Notes under the pieces: generated by a model
Told to the model about the DNA's origin: nothing
The model's input: the letters and a program-made list of their open reading frames with translations, nothing else
The model's database searches: none
Shown here: positions 56,688 through 64,000 of the stretch, in pieces
How positions within the stretch are numbered: position 1 is the first letter of the stretch
Layout: each line of letters begins with the position of its first letter
Program-made: the position numbers and the translations under genes
Origin: Prauserella endophytica
GTDB lineage: Bacteria > Actinomycetota > Actinomycetes > Mycobacteriales > Pseudonocardiaceae
Direction: 5' to 3'
NCBI RefSeq assembly: GCF_005146945.1
Contig: NZ_SWMS01000005.1
Location: 124,001 to 188,000, forward strand
DNA: 64,000 nucleotides

Positions 56688-57031
56688 GGGTGAGCATCAT
56701 GGGGACGGTCGAGTACGCCACGCTGACCTGCCACGACTGTGGTCAGGACACCCGCCACGAGCTCGCGTACGCGGGCAGGCTGCTCGTCGTCACCACGTGC
56801 ACCCGCTGCGGCAACCGCATCGAACGGGACGTGCGCGACCGATACCTCCGGGACCTGCGGCAGCGGATGGTGAGCAAGCCGAGCCGGATGCTGCGGAGGT
56901 TCCGCAGGCACCCGGTCGGCTTCGCCAGCTCGCTGCCGCGCACCACGGTGCTCAAGCCGTGGGAACTGCTGGAGGAGATCCGGCTGGTGTGGAGCGCCGC
57001 GGCCGACGCCCGGCGCGCCGAGCGCGACTGA
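56684..57031 (+). CDS. Small zinc-ribbon protein
   Basis: The 115-residue basic protein has two Cys pairs (TCHDCGQD and CTRCGNRIER) forming a zinc ribbon, then a helical Arg-rich part (SKPSRMLRRFRRHPVGFASS, LKPWELLEEIRLVWSAA). The ATG at 56684 overlaps the ispD stop (ATGA); ATG 56699, with GAGGGTGAG before it, is an alternative. Function unknown. It ends the operon and converges with the aldo/keto reductase gene. Confidence 0.75.
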   Translation: MRVSIMGTVEYATLTCHDCGQDTRHELAYAGRLLVVTTCTRCGNRIERDVRDRYLRDLRQRMVSKPSRMLRRFRRHPVGFASSLPRTTVLKPWELLEEIRLVWSAAADARRAERD

Positions 57032-57040
57032 GCCGCCGGG

Positions 57041-58030
57041 CTACGGGCTCTTGGTCAGGGTCGGGTCGGTCTCGACCACGCCCAGCAGCTCGGTGTCGAT
57101 CGCCCGCAGCAGGTCCGCGTCGAGCTTCACGCCCGCGGCCTTGACGTTCTCGTGCACCTGCTCGGGACGGGAGGCGCCGATGATCGCCGAGGCCACGTTG
57201 CCGTTCTGCAGCACCCACGCCACCGCCAGCTGCGCGAGCGAGAGCCCCGCCTGGTCGGCCAGCGGGCGCAGCCGCTGGACCCGCTCCAGCACGTCGTCGT
57301 TGAGGAAGCGCTTGACGAAGTTCGCCCCGCCCTTCTCGTCGGTCGCGCGCGAGCCCTCGGGCGGGGCCTGGCCGGGCACGTACTTGCCGGTGAGCACGCC
57401 CTGCGCGATGGGCGACCACACGATCTGGCTCATGCCCTCCCGCTCGCAGGCCGGGACGACCTGCTCCTCGATCACGCGCCACAGCATGTTGTACTGCGGC
57501 TGGTTGGACACGAACGGCACCTTCAGCTCGCGGGCGAGCGCGGCGCCCCTGGTGATCTGCTCCGCGGTCCACTCCGAGACGCCGACGTAGAGCACCTTGC
57601 CCTGCCGCACCAGGTCGGCGAACGCGAGCATGGTCTCCTCGAGCGGGACGGTGCGGTCGAAGCGGTGCGCCTGGTAGACGTCGATGTAGTCGGTGCCGAG
57701 GCGCTTCAGCGACGCGTGGGCCGACTCCATGATGTGCTTGCGGCCGAGGCCCTTGTCGTTGGGCCCGCCGGGGCCGGTGGGCCAGAAGACCTTCGTCAGG
57801 ATCTCCAGGCTCTCGCGGCGCTGGCCGGCGAGACCCCGGCCGAGCACCGACTCCGCGGCCGTGTTCGCGTAGACGTCGGCGGTGTCGAAGGTGGTGATGC
57901 CCGCGTCGAGGGCTGCCTTGATGCAGGCCTGTGCCTGCTCCTCCTCGACCTGGGAACCGTGGGTGAGCCAGTTCCCGTACGAGATCTCACTGACCGAAAG
58001 GCCGCTACGGCCGAGACGACGAAACTCCAT
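57041..58030 (-). CDS. Aldo/keto reductase (Kv-beta/YghZ-like)
   Basis: The 329-residue TIM-barrel reductase starts RRLGRSGLSVSEISYGNWLT and has FDTADVYANTAAESVLGRGL (Asp/Tyr), a Lys in EILTKVFWPTG, and the NADPH-site region near VIEEQVVPACEREGMSQIVW and IIGASRPEQVHEN. It fits the AKR family that includes potassium-channel beta subunits. The ATG has TAGGCT exactly seven bases upstream and no Shine-Dalgarno, so is likely leaderless. It is opposite in strand to the drl operon, so a shared pathway is not implied. Palindrome A3 lies just upstream. Confidence 0.9.
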   Translation of the reverse strand: MEFRRLGRSGLSVSEISYGNWLTHGSQVEEEQAQACIKAALDAGITTFDTADVYANTAAESVLGRGLAGQRRESLEILTKVFWPTGPGGPNDKGLGRKHIMESAHASLKRLGTDYIDVYQAHRFDRTVPLEETMLAFADLVRQGKVLYVGVSEWTAEQITRGAALARELKVPFVSNQPQYNMLWRVIEEQVVPACEREGMSQIVWSPIAQGVLTGKYVPGQAPPEGSRATDEKGGANFVKRFLNDDVLERVQRLRPLADQAGLSLAQLAVAWVLQNGNVASAIIGASRPEQVHENVKAAGVKLDADLLRAIDTELLGVVETDPTLTKSP

Positions 58031-58099
58031 GGCCCGAAGCCTAGCCACGAATGGTTCGCAATGCTAACGACCTGGAGCGGCTCCAGCTCGCCGCCGAGA

Positions 58100-58152
58100 G
58101 GGAGCAAGGGAGCTTTACTCCCGTTTTCCGGTAGTAAAGCTCCCTTGCTCCC
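58100..58152. repeat. Long palindrome, GAGCAAGGGAGCTTT family (copy A3)
   Basis: Perfect 20-bp arms (starting GGGAGCAAGGGAGCTTT) around a 13-base loop, 14 bases beyond the DUF3043 stop on the minus strand. It is the most symmetric of the three A copies and may act as that gene's terminator. Confidence 0.9.
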
Positions 58153-58165
58153 GCGTTGTCCCGGA

Positions 58166-58822
58166 TTACGGAATCGGGTCGCCCGGCTTGAGGCGGGGCT
58201 TGGGCATGCGCAGCTTGCGGATCTGGCTGGCCCTGACGAACGCGTACCAGCCGAGGGCGGCGCCCTTGACGGTCTCGTTGGGGAACCGCTGCCGCACCAG
58301 CTTCGCGATCTTGCGGCCGTTGAGGAAGCCCTCCAGCAGCATGCCCAGCAGCATCACCGTGGTGACCAGCGTCGCGTACTGCTGGATGGCGGGTACCGGT
58401 ACGAGCAGCGACACGAACACGAGGATCGCCAGCGGCATGAACAACCCGAGCACGTTGCGGCGTGAGTCCACCAGGTCGCGCACGTAGGCCTTGACCGGCC
58501 CACGGTCGCGCGGCAGCAGGTACCGCTCGTCGCCGGCCAGCATGCGCTCGCGGCGCTCCTTGGCAGCGGCGCGCCGCTCCTCCTTGCTCACCGGGTTCTG
58601 CTTGCGCAGCTCCCGGTTCCGCCGGATCGCCTCGCGCGTGGTGCGCGGTGGCGGGGCCACCGGACCCCGCCGCTTGCCCTCGGCCTCTCGCCGCCTGGGC
58701 GTCGCCCGGCCCTTGCCCGGCGTGTAGCCCTTCGGGGCGTGAGATTCGCCGCCGGAGTCGACCTCGACGGCGTCGGCCTCGGCAGCGGCCTCTTCAGTAC
58801 TGTTACGGCGCAGGAACCTCAC
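58166..58822 (-). CDS. DUF3043 domain-containing membrane protein
   Basis: The 218-residue protein has a long polar, basic N-terminal half (KGYTPGKGRATPRRREAEGK, REAIRRNRELRKQNPVSKEE, RYLLPRDRGPVKAYVRDLVD) and two membrane segments (NVLGLFMPLAILVFVSLLVP; ATLVTTVMLLGMLLEGFLNG), as in actinobacterial DUF3043. The GTG has TACCCT six bases upstream, the leaderless pattern. It diverges from erpA. Function unknown. Confidence 0.85.
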   Translation of the reverse strand: MRFLRRNSTEEAAAEADAVEVDSGGESHAPKGYTPGKGRATPRRREAEGKRRGPVAPPPRTTREAIRRNRELRKQNPVSKEERRAAAKERRERMLAGDERYLLPRDRGPVKAYVRDLVDSRRNVLGLFMPLAILVFVSLLVPVPAIQQYATLVTTVMLLGMLLEGFLNGRKIAKLVRQRFPNETVKGAALGWYAFVRASQIRKLRMPKPRLKPGDPIP

Positions 58823-58960
58823 CTCACCAGGGTATTGCAGTGCTCACCACGCATGTTCAGCCGGTCGAAAGATGTGTCACCATGGTCAGTGGGGAACAGA
58901 ACGGGACCCGGGCTTGTTGCACCGGTAACCGCCCCTGCGAACAGACCTTGAGGGAGAGTC

Positions 58961-59332
58961 ATGACGACCGCTGAGCAGAACACCGCCGCCGAGGCCGGCG
59001 AGACCACGCACGGCGTCATTCTGACCGACGCCGCGGCCGCCAAGGCGAAGGCGCTGCTCGATCAAGAGGGCCGCGACGACATGCACCTGCGGATCGCCGT
59101 CCAGCCTGGTGGCTGCGCCGGTCTGCGCTACCAGCTGTTCTTCGACGAGCGGACGCTGGACGGGGACCTGTTCCGCGACTTCAATGGCCTGCGCGTCGCC
59201 GTGGACCGCATGAGCGCGCCGTACGTGCAGGGTGCCGAGATCGACTTCGTCGACACCATCGAGAAGCAGGGCTTCACGATCGACAACCCCAACGCGGGTG
59301 GCTCCTGCGCCTGCGGCGACTCGTTCCACTGA
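58961..59332 (+). CDS. erpA: Iron-sulfur cluster insertion protein ErpA (HesB family)
   Basis: The 123-residue A-type carrier hands Fe-S clusters to target proteins such as LipA. The three cluster cysteines are in QPGGCAGLRYQL and GGSCACGDSF. The N-terminus has about 18 extra residues compared with E. coli ErpA. AGGGAGAG lies just before the ATG. The gene neighbours match Rv2204c. A terminator follows at 59354. Confidence 0.93.
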   Translation: MTTAEQNTAAEAGETTHGVILTDAAAAKAKALLDQEGRDDMHLRIAVQPGGCAGLRYQLFFDERTLDGDLFRDFNGLRVAVDRMSAPYVQGAEIDFVDTIEKQGFTIDNPNAGGSCACGDSFH

Positions 59333-59353
59333 GCCGCGTTTCGTGCGTTGGAG

Positions 59354-60724
<1,371 letters not shown>

Positions 60725-60859
60725 CCCGTCCGGCCGGTTTCTTTCTCACCCCATGGGATGACAGTTGTTGTCCCGGTCACCTCCCGCTTAGTGTGCGCAT
60801 CGCGTCGCGAATTTCGTGCCACATCGTGAGCGGTGTGCCGTGAGGAGGAACAGACAAAC

Positions 60860-61693
60860 ATGGGTGACGACGGAGTCGCCACCGCGATCGAGCTACGTGG
60901 CGTCACGATGGCCTACCGGGTCAAGGGCGCCGACTACACCGCGGTGTCCGACGTGGATCTCAGCGTCGGGAAGGGCCGCTTCGTCTCCGTGGTCGGACCC
61001 ACCGGGTGCGGGAAATCCACGGTGCTCAACGCGGTCGCCGGGCTGCTGACCCCGGCGGCGGGCCAGGTGCTCGTTGACGGGGAGCCGCTGCGAGGGCTCA
61101 ACCGCAAGGCCGGCTACATGTTCCAGCAGGACGGGCTCCTGCCGTGGAAGACCGTGCTGGACAACGTGGCCTTCGGACTCCAGCTGCGCGGCGTGAGCAA
61201 GAGCGAGCGCGCCGACCTCGCCAGGGACTGGATCACCAGGGTCGGGCTCGCCGGGTTCGAGGACGCCTACCCGCACCAGCTCTCCGGCGGCATGCGCAAG
61301 CGCACCGCCGTGGCGCAGAGCTGGATCGGCGACCCCGAGATGCTGCTGATGGACGAGCCGTTCGGCGCGCTCGACGTCCAGACCCGCCAGGTGATGGAGA
61401 ACGAGCTGCTGACGCTGTGGACCGGCAGCGAGAAGACCGTCCTGTTCGTCACCCACGACCTCGACGAAGCGGTCTCGCTCTCCGACGAGGTCGTGCTGCT
61501 CTCCGCGGGACCCGCCAGCCGCGTCGTCGGCACCTACGCGGTGGACCTGCCGCGCCCGCGCAACCTGCTCGACATCAGGACCAGCCCCGAGTTCACCGAG
61601 ATCTACCGGGCCATCTGGTCGGACCTGCGAGACGAGGTGATGAAGACCTATGAGCGCACCAGCGAAGGCGACGCCGTCGGCGCCGAGCGCTGA
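60860..61693 (+). CDS. ABC transporter ATP-binding protein (NitT/TauT family)
   Basis: The 277-residue ATPase has Walker A GPTGCGKST, Q-loop MFQQDGLLPWKTV, signature PHQLSGGMRKRTAVAQ, Walker B MLLMDEPFGALD and the H-loop VTHDLDEAVSLSDEV. Proteins of this type energise uptake of nitrate, sulfonates, taurine or thiamine-pyrimidine precursors. GGAGGAA lies nine bases before the ATG. It overlaps the permease start by 44 bases; the three genes form one operon. No riboswitch motif is evident in the 135 bases upstream. Confidence 0.93.
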   Translation: MGDDGVATAIELRGVTMAYRVKGADYTAVSDVDLSVGKGRFVSVVGPTGCGKSTVLNAVAGLLTPAAGQVLVDGEPLRGLNRKAGYMFQQDGLLPWKTVLDNVAFGLQLRGVSKSERADLARDWITRVGLAGFEDAYPHQLSGGMRKRTAVAQSWIGDPEMLLMDEPFGALDVQTRQVMENELLTLWTGSEKTVLFVTHDLDEAVSLSDEVVLLSAGPASRVVGTYAVDLPRPRNLLDIRTSPEFTEIYRAIWSDLRDEVMKTYERTSEGDAVGAER

Positions 61694-62504
61694 CGCCCCG
61701 GCGAAGCGCAGACGCGGCCGCAAACGCAGGCCCGCGGTCCTGATCACCCAGATCGCGCTCGCCGTGGTGGTGGTGCTCGGCTGGGAACTGTGCTCCCGCA
61801 ACGGGATCATCGACGAGTTCTTCTTCTCCAAGCCCAGCGACATCCTGTCCCGCGCTGTCGACTGGTTCGCCACCGGTTCGATCTGGGAGCACCTGCGGGT
61901 GACCCTCGTCGAGGCCGCGCTGGCACTGGTGATCGGCGGCGTGCTCGGCCTCGTGATCGGGTTCCTGCTCGCGAGGGTCGAGTTCATCGCGGCCGTGTTC
62001 GACCCCTACATCAAGATGCTCAACGCCCTGCCGAGGGTGGTGCTCGCGCCGATCTTCCTGCTGTGGTTCGGCCTCGGCATCTGGTCCAAAGTGGCCTTCG
62101 GCGTGACCTTGGTGTTCTTCATCGTCTTCTTCAACACCTACCAGGGCGTGCGCGAGGTCGACCGGGTCGTGGTCGACAACGCGCGGATGCTCGGCGCGAA
62201 GGAGGGCCAGCTGGTCCGCCACGTGCTCCTGCCGAGCGCGCTCACCTGGATCTTCTCCAGCCTGCACATCAGCGTCGGCTTCGCGATCGTCGGCGCCGTC
62301 GTCGGCGAGTACCTCGGCTCCTCCAAGGGCGTCGGCTACCTGATCTCGCAGGCGGAGGGAACGTTCGACACCACGGGTGTCTTCACCGGCATGGTCGTGC
62401 TCTCCGCGGTGGTGCTCGTGGTCGACGTCGCCGTCAACCGCGTCGAGCGCTACCTGCTGCGCTGGAAGCCGGTGCAGGCCAACCACATCGCTGGAGGTCA
62501 ATGA
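61650..62504 (+). CDS. ABC transporter permease (NitT/TauT family)
   Basis: The 284-residue permease has an Arg/Lys-rich N-terminus, six membrane segments and the EAA loop (NARMLGAKEGQLVRHVLLPS). LPRVVLAPIFLLWFGLGIWS and GVGYLISQAEGTFDTTGVFT are typical of SsuC/TauC/ThiX-like permeases. It overlaps the upstream ATPase gene and its stop overlaps the next start. Confidence 0.93.
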   Translation: MSAPAKATPSAPSADAPAKRRRGRKRRPAVLITQIALAVVVVLGWELCSRNGIIDEFFFSKPSDILSRAVDWFATGSIWEHLRVTLVEAALALVIGGVLGLVIGFLLARVEFIAAVFDPYIKMLNALPRVVLAPIFLLWFGLGIWSKVAFGVTLVFFIVFFNTYQGVREVDRVVVDNARMLGAKEGQLVRHVLLPSALTWIFSSLHISVGFAIVGAVVGEYLGSSKGVGYLISQAEGTFDTTGVFTGMVVLSAVVLVVDVAVNRVERYLLRWKPVQANHIAGGQ

Positions 62505-63532
62505 TGATCAAGCGGATCCTCGCCCCGGTGCTCGCGCTCGCGCTGGTGCTCAGCGCGTGCCAGGCCAAACCGGGGGAGCGGGCCGAGGGCGGGCAGGTCA
62601 CCATCGGCGTCGGCGGCCAGCCGCTCCTGGTGTACCTGCCGACGACGCTGGCGCAGCGGCTCGGCTACTACGAGGCCGAGGGTCTGAAGGTCACCCTGGA
62701 GGACCTGCAGGGCGGGTCCAAGGCGCTGCAGGCACTGCAGGGCGGCAGCGTCGACGTGGTCAGCGGCTACTACGACCACACGATCCAGATGGCGGCCAAG
62801 GACCGCGAGGTGCGCTCGTTCGTCACGATGCTGCGCTACCCGTCGCTCGTGCTCGCGGTGTCACCGAAGGCGAGCAAGCCGATCAACTCGATCGCCGACC
62901 TCGCCGGCGCGAACGTCGGCGTGACCGCGCCCGGCTCGTCGACGGACTTCTTCCTCAAGTACCTGCTGAACAAGGAAGGGCTGCCGTCGGACGCGGCGAC
63001 CGTGCAGGCGGTGGGTGGTGACTCCAGCGCCGTCGCGGCTATGGAGCAGGGCCGCGTCGACGCCGCGGTGATGCTCGACCCGGCGTTCTCCCTGCTGCAG
63101 CAGCGCGCGGGCGTCGACAAGGTCAAGATCCTCACCGACACGCGCACCGCCGAGGGCGTGCAGGAGGACTTCGGCGTCGCCACCTACCCGGCGGCGGTGC
63201 TGTACTCCACCGGGCAGTGGCTGGAGAACAACGGCGACAACGCGCGCAAGCTCGCCAAGGCCATCGTGCGCACGCTCGAGTGGATCGACCAGCACTCAGC
63301 CGAGGAGATCGCCGCCGAGATGCCCGAGGAGTACGCGCAGGGCAACCGCGAGGTCTACGTCGAGGCGATCGGCAAGGTCAAGGAGGCCTACTCGAAGGAC
63401 GGCACGATCCAGCCCGACGGCGCCGAGGCCGTGCGCTCCGTGCTGGCCCAGTTCATCCCGGAGATCGAGCGGGCGAACGTCGACGTGTCCGGCACCTATT
63501 CCAACGACTACCTCCCGGAGAAGTCAGGCTGA
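62504..63532 (+). CDS. ABC transporter substrate-binding lipoprotein (NMT1/SsuA type)
   Basis: The 342-residue protein has a lipoprotein signal (LALALVLSAC, Cys19) and a periplasmic-binding fold of the NMT1/THI5-like family (YYEAEGLKVTLEDLQGGSKA, GSVDVVSGYYDHTIQMAAK, VGVTAPGSSTDFFLKYLLNK, EQGRVDAAVMLDPAFSLLQQ). Two ATGs are possible (62501, 62504); the second is six bases after GGAGG. The ligand is not inferable; a small aromatic, sulfonate or pyrimidine is typical for the family. Confidence 0.92.
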   Translation: MIKRILAPVLALALVLSACQAKPGERAEGGQVTIGVGGQPLLVYLPTTLAQRLGYYEAEGLKVTLEDLQGGSKALQALQGGSVDVVSGYYDHTIQMAAKDREVRSFVTMLRYPSLVLAVSPKASKPINSIADLAGANVGVTAPGSSTDFFLKYLLNKEGLPSDAATVQAVGGDSSAVAAMEQGRVDAAVMLDPAFSLLQQRAGVDKVKILTDTRTAEGVQEDFGVATYPAAVLYSTGQWLENNGDNARKLAKAIVRTLEWIDQHSAEEIAAEMPEEYAQGNREVYVEAIGKVKEAYSKDGTIQPDGAEAVRSVLAQFIPEIERANVDVSGTYSNDYLPEKSG

Positions 63533-63601
63533 TTCTTTTCACCGCGCGTAACGGTCGGCAGGACGGCGCGACTGGCCTCTGATAGACGCTAGGAGGAAGT
63601 C

Positions 63602-64000
63602 ATGACCGGTAACCTGCTCGAACCCGCGTCCGTGGACGACCTGCGGGCGCACTTCAGCGGCCGGGTGGTCACACCCAGTGACGGCGACTACGAGGATGTG
63701 CGGAGCATCTTCAACGCGATGATCGTCGCGCGGCCCCAGCTGATCGCCCGCTGTGCCGACGCCGACGACGTCAAGGCGGCCCTGGCGTTCGCGCGGAGCA
63801 ACCGGCTCGATATCGCGGTGCGCAGCGGTGGGCACAGCGTCGCGGGCGCCTGCCTCGTCGACGGCGGGCTGGTGATCGACACGCGGCCGATGAACGACGT
63901 CACGGTGGACTCCGAGCGGGCCACCGTGACGGTCGGCGGCGGAACCAGCTGGGGCGAGTTCGACCGGGCGACCCAGCCGTACGGGCTCGCGACGACCGGA
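63602..64000 (+). CDS. FAD-linked oxidase (BBE-like), N-terminal part
   Basis: 133 codons of an oxidase cut by the window end. GGAGGAAGTC precedes the ATG. VRSGGHSVAGACLVDGGLVI contains the histidine that covalently links FAD in berberine-bridge-type enzymes, and VGGGTSWGEFDRATQPYGLA is the second FAD loop. It starts 70 bases after the ABC operon on the same strand and may belong to it; substrate unknown. Confidence 0.85.
   Translation, partial: MTGNLLEPASVDDLRAHFSGRVVTPSDGDYEDVRSIFNAMIVARPQLIARCADADDVKAALAFARSNRLDIAVRSGGHSVAGACLVDGGLVIDTRPMNDVTVDSERATVTVGGGTSWGEFDRATQPYGLATTG

Noticed and set aside
60725-60859. TPP or other riboswitch before the ABC transporter operon
   Set aside because: No recognisable TPP core was seen, so a thiamine-precursor role is not supported; nor is a cobalamin riboswitch visible before cobT.

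Overview
This is chromosomal DNA of a very GC-rich actinobacterium, most likely of the family Pseudonocardiaceae (Amycolatopsis, Saccharomonospora or Prauserella type). The evidence is C/G-ending codon use, frequent GTG starts, actinobacterial marker families (DUF3145, DUF3052, DUF3043, an AcpM-type acyl carrier protein, homodimeric AceE), and long near-perfect intergenic palindromes of the kind I associate with these genomes. The gene order from about 30 to 60.7 kb (lipA, lipB, a TIGR01777 protein, the 2-oxoacid dehydrogenase E2, pepA, ilvE, cobT, erpA, adoK) is, from memory, close to Mycobacterium tuberculosis Rv2202-Rv2218.

Layout. 0-3.1 kb: a cut-off gene, a secreted subtilase, DUF3145 and a membrane-anchored protein. 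3.2-8.0 kb (minus strand): fatty-acid operon fabD-fabH-acpP-fabF with a FasR-type PucR regulator upstream. 8.2-12.3 kb: an FMN-dependent lactate/2-hydroxyacid dehydrogenase and pyruvate dehydrogenase E1 (aceE). 12.7-18.9 kb: DUF3052, the peroxiredoxin AhpE, tRNA-Val(UAC), a Tat-exported PhoX phosphatase with a candidate PHO box, a zinc peptidase, a sulfite-oxidase-like enzyme, an RNA-ligase-like 2H phosphoesterase and DUF4383. 18.9-30.3 kb: PP2C phosphatase, two acyl-CoA dehydrogenases, dnaE1, an MFS exporter, a sirtuin and DedA. 30.4-46.4 kb: lipoate genes (lipA and lipB separated by an SDR/TetR/LLM block), PAP2, sucB, lpd, pepA, small membrane proteins and ilvE. 46.5-47.5 kb: cobT.

47.5-57.0 kb is the most unusual part. 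A SorC-type regulator and an HPr sit next to a complete sorbitol-family PTS (IIC, IIBC, IIA, GutM). A second, translationally coupled operon follows: a DRL-type (DXP-reductoisomerase-like) oxidoreductase, acetoin-dehydrogenase-like E1 alpha and beta, a lipoyl E2, an IspD-family cytidylyltransferase and a small zinc-ribbon protein. Near-identical dyads (TGCACATA-N-GTGCA type) lie before both operons. I propose a route in which a methyl-branched polyol such as 2-C-methylerythritol is imported as MEP, oxidised by DRL to DXP, and cleaved by the TPP/lipoyl complex to acetyl-CoA and glyceraldehyde 3-phosphate, with IspD as a branch into isoprenoids. This is inference; no substrate can be read from sequence.

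57.0-64.0 kb: an aldo/keto reductase, DUF3043, erpA, a 54-residue protein, adoK, a NitT/TauT-type ABC transporter, and the start of a BBE-like flavin oxidase cut by the window end. Window-wide themes are 13 starts with an actinobacterial -10 (TANNNT) exactly 6-7 nt upstream and so probably leaderless, and two families of roughly 50-nt palindromes, one copy of which is translated in frame inside the E2 gene.
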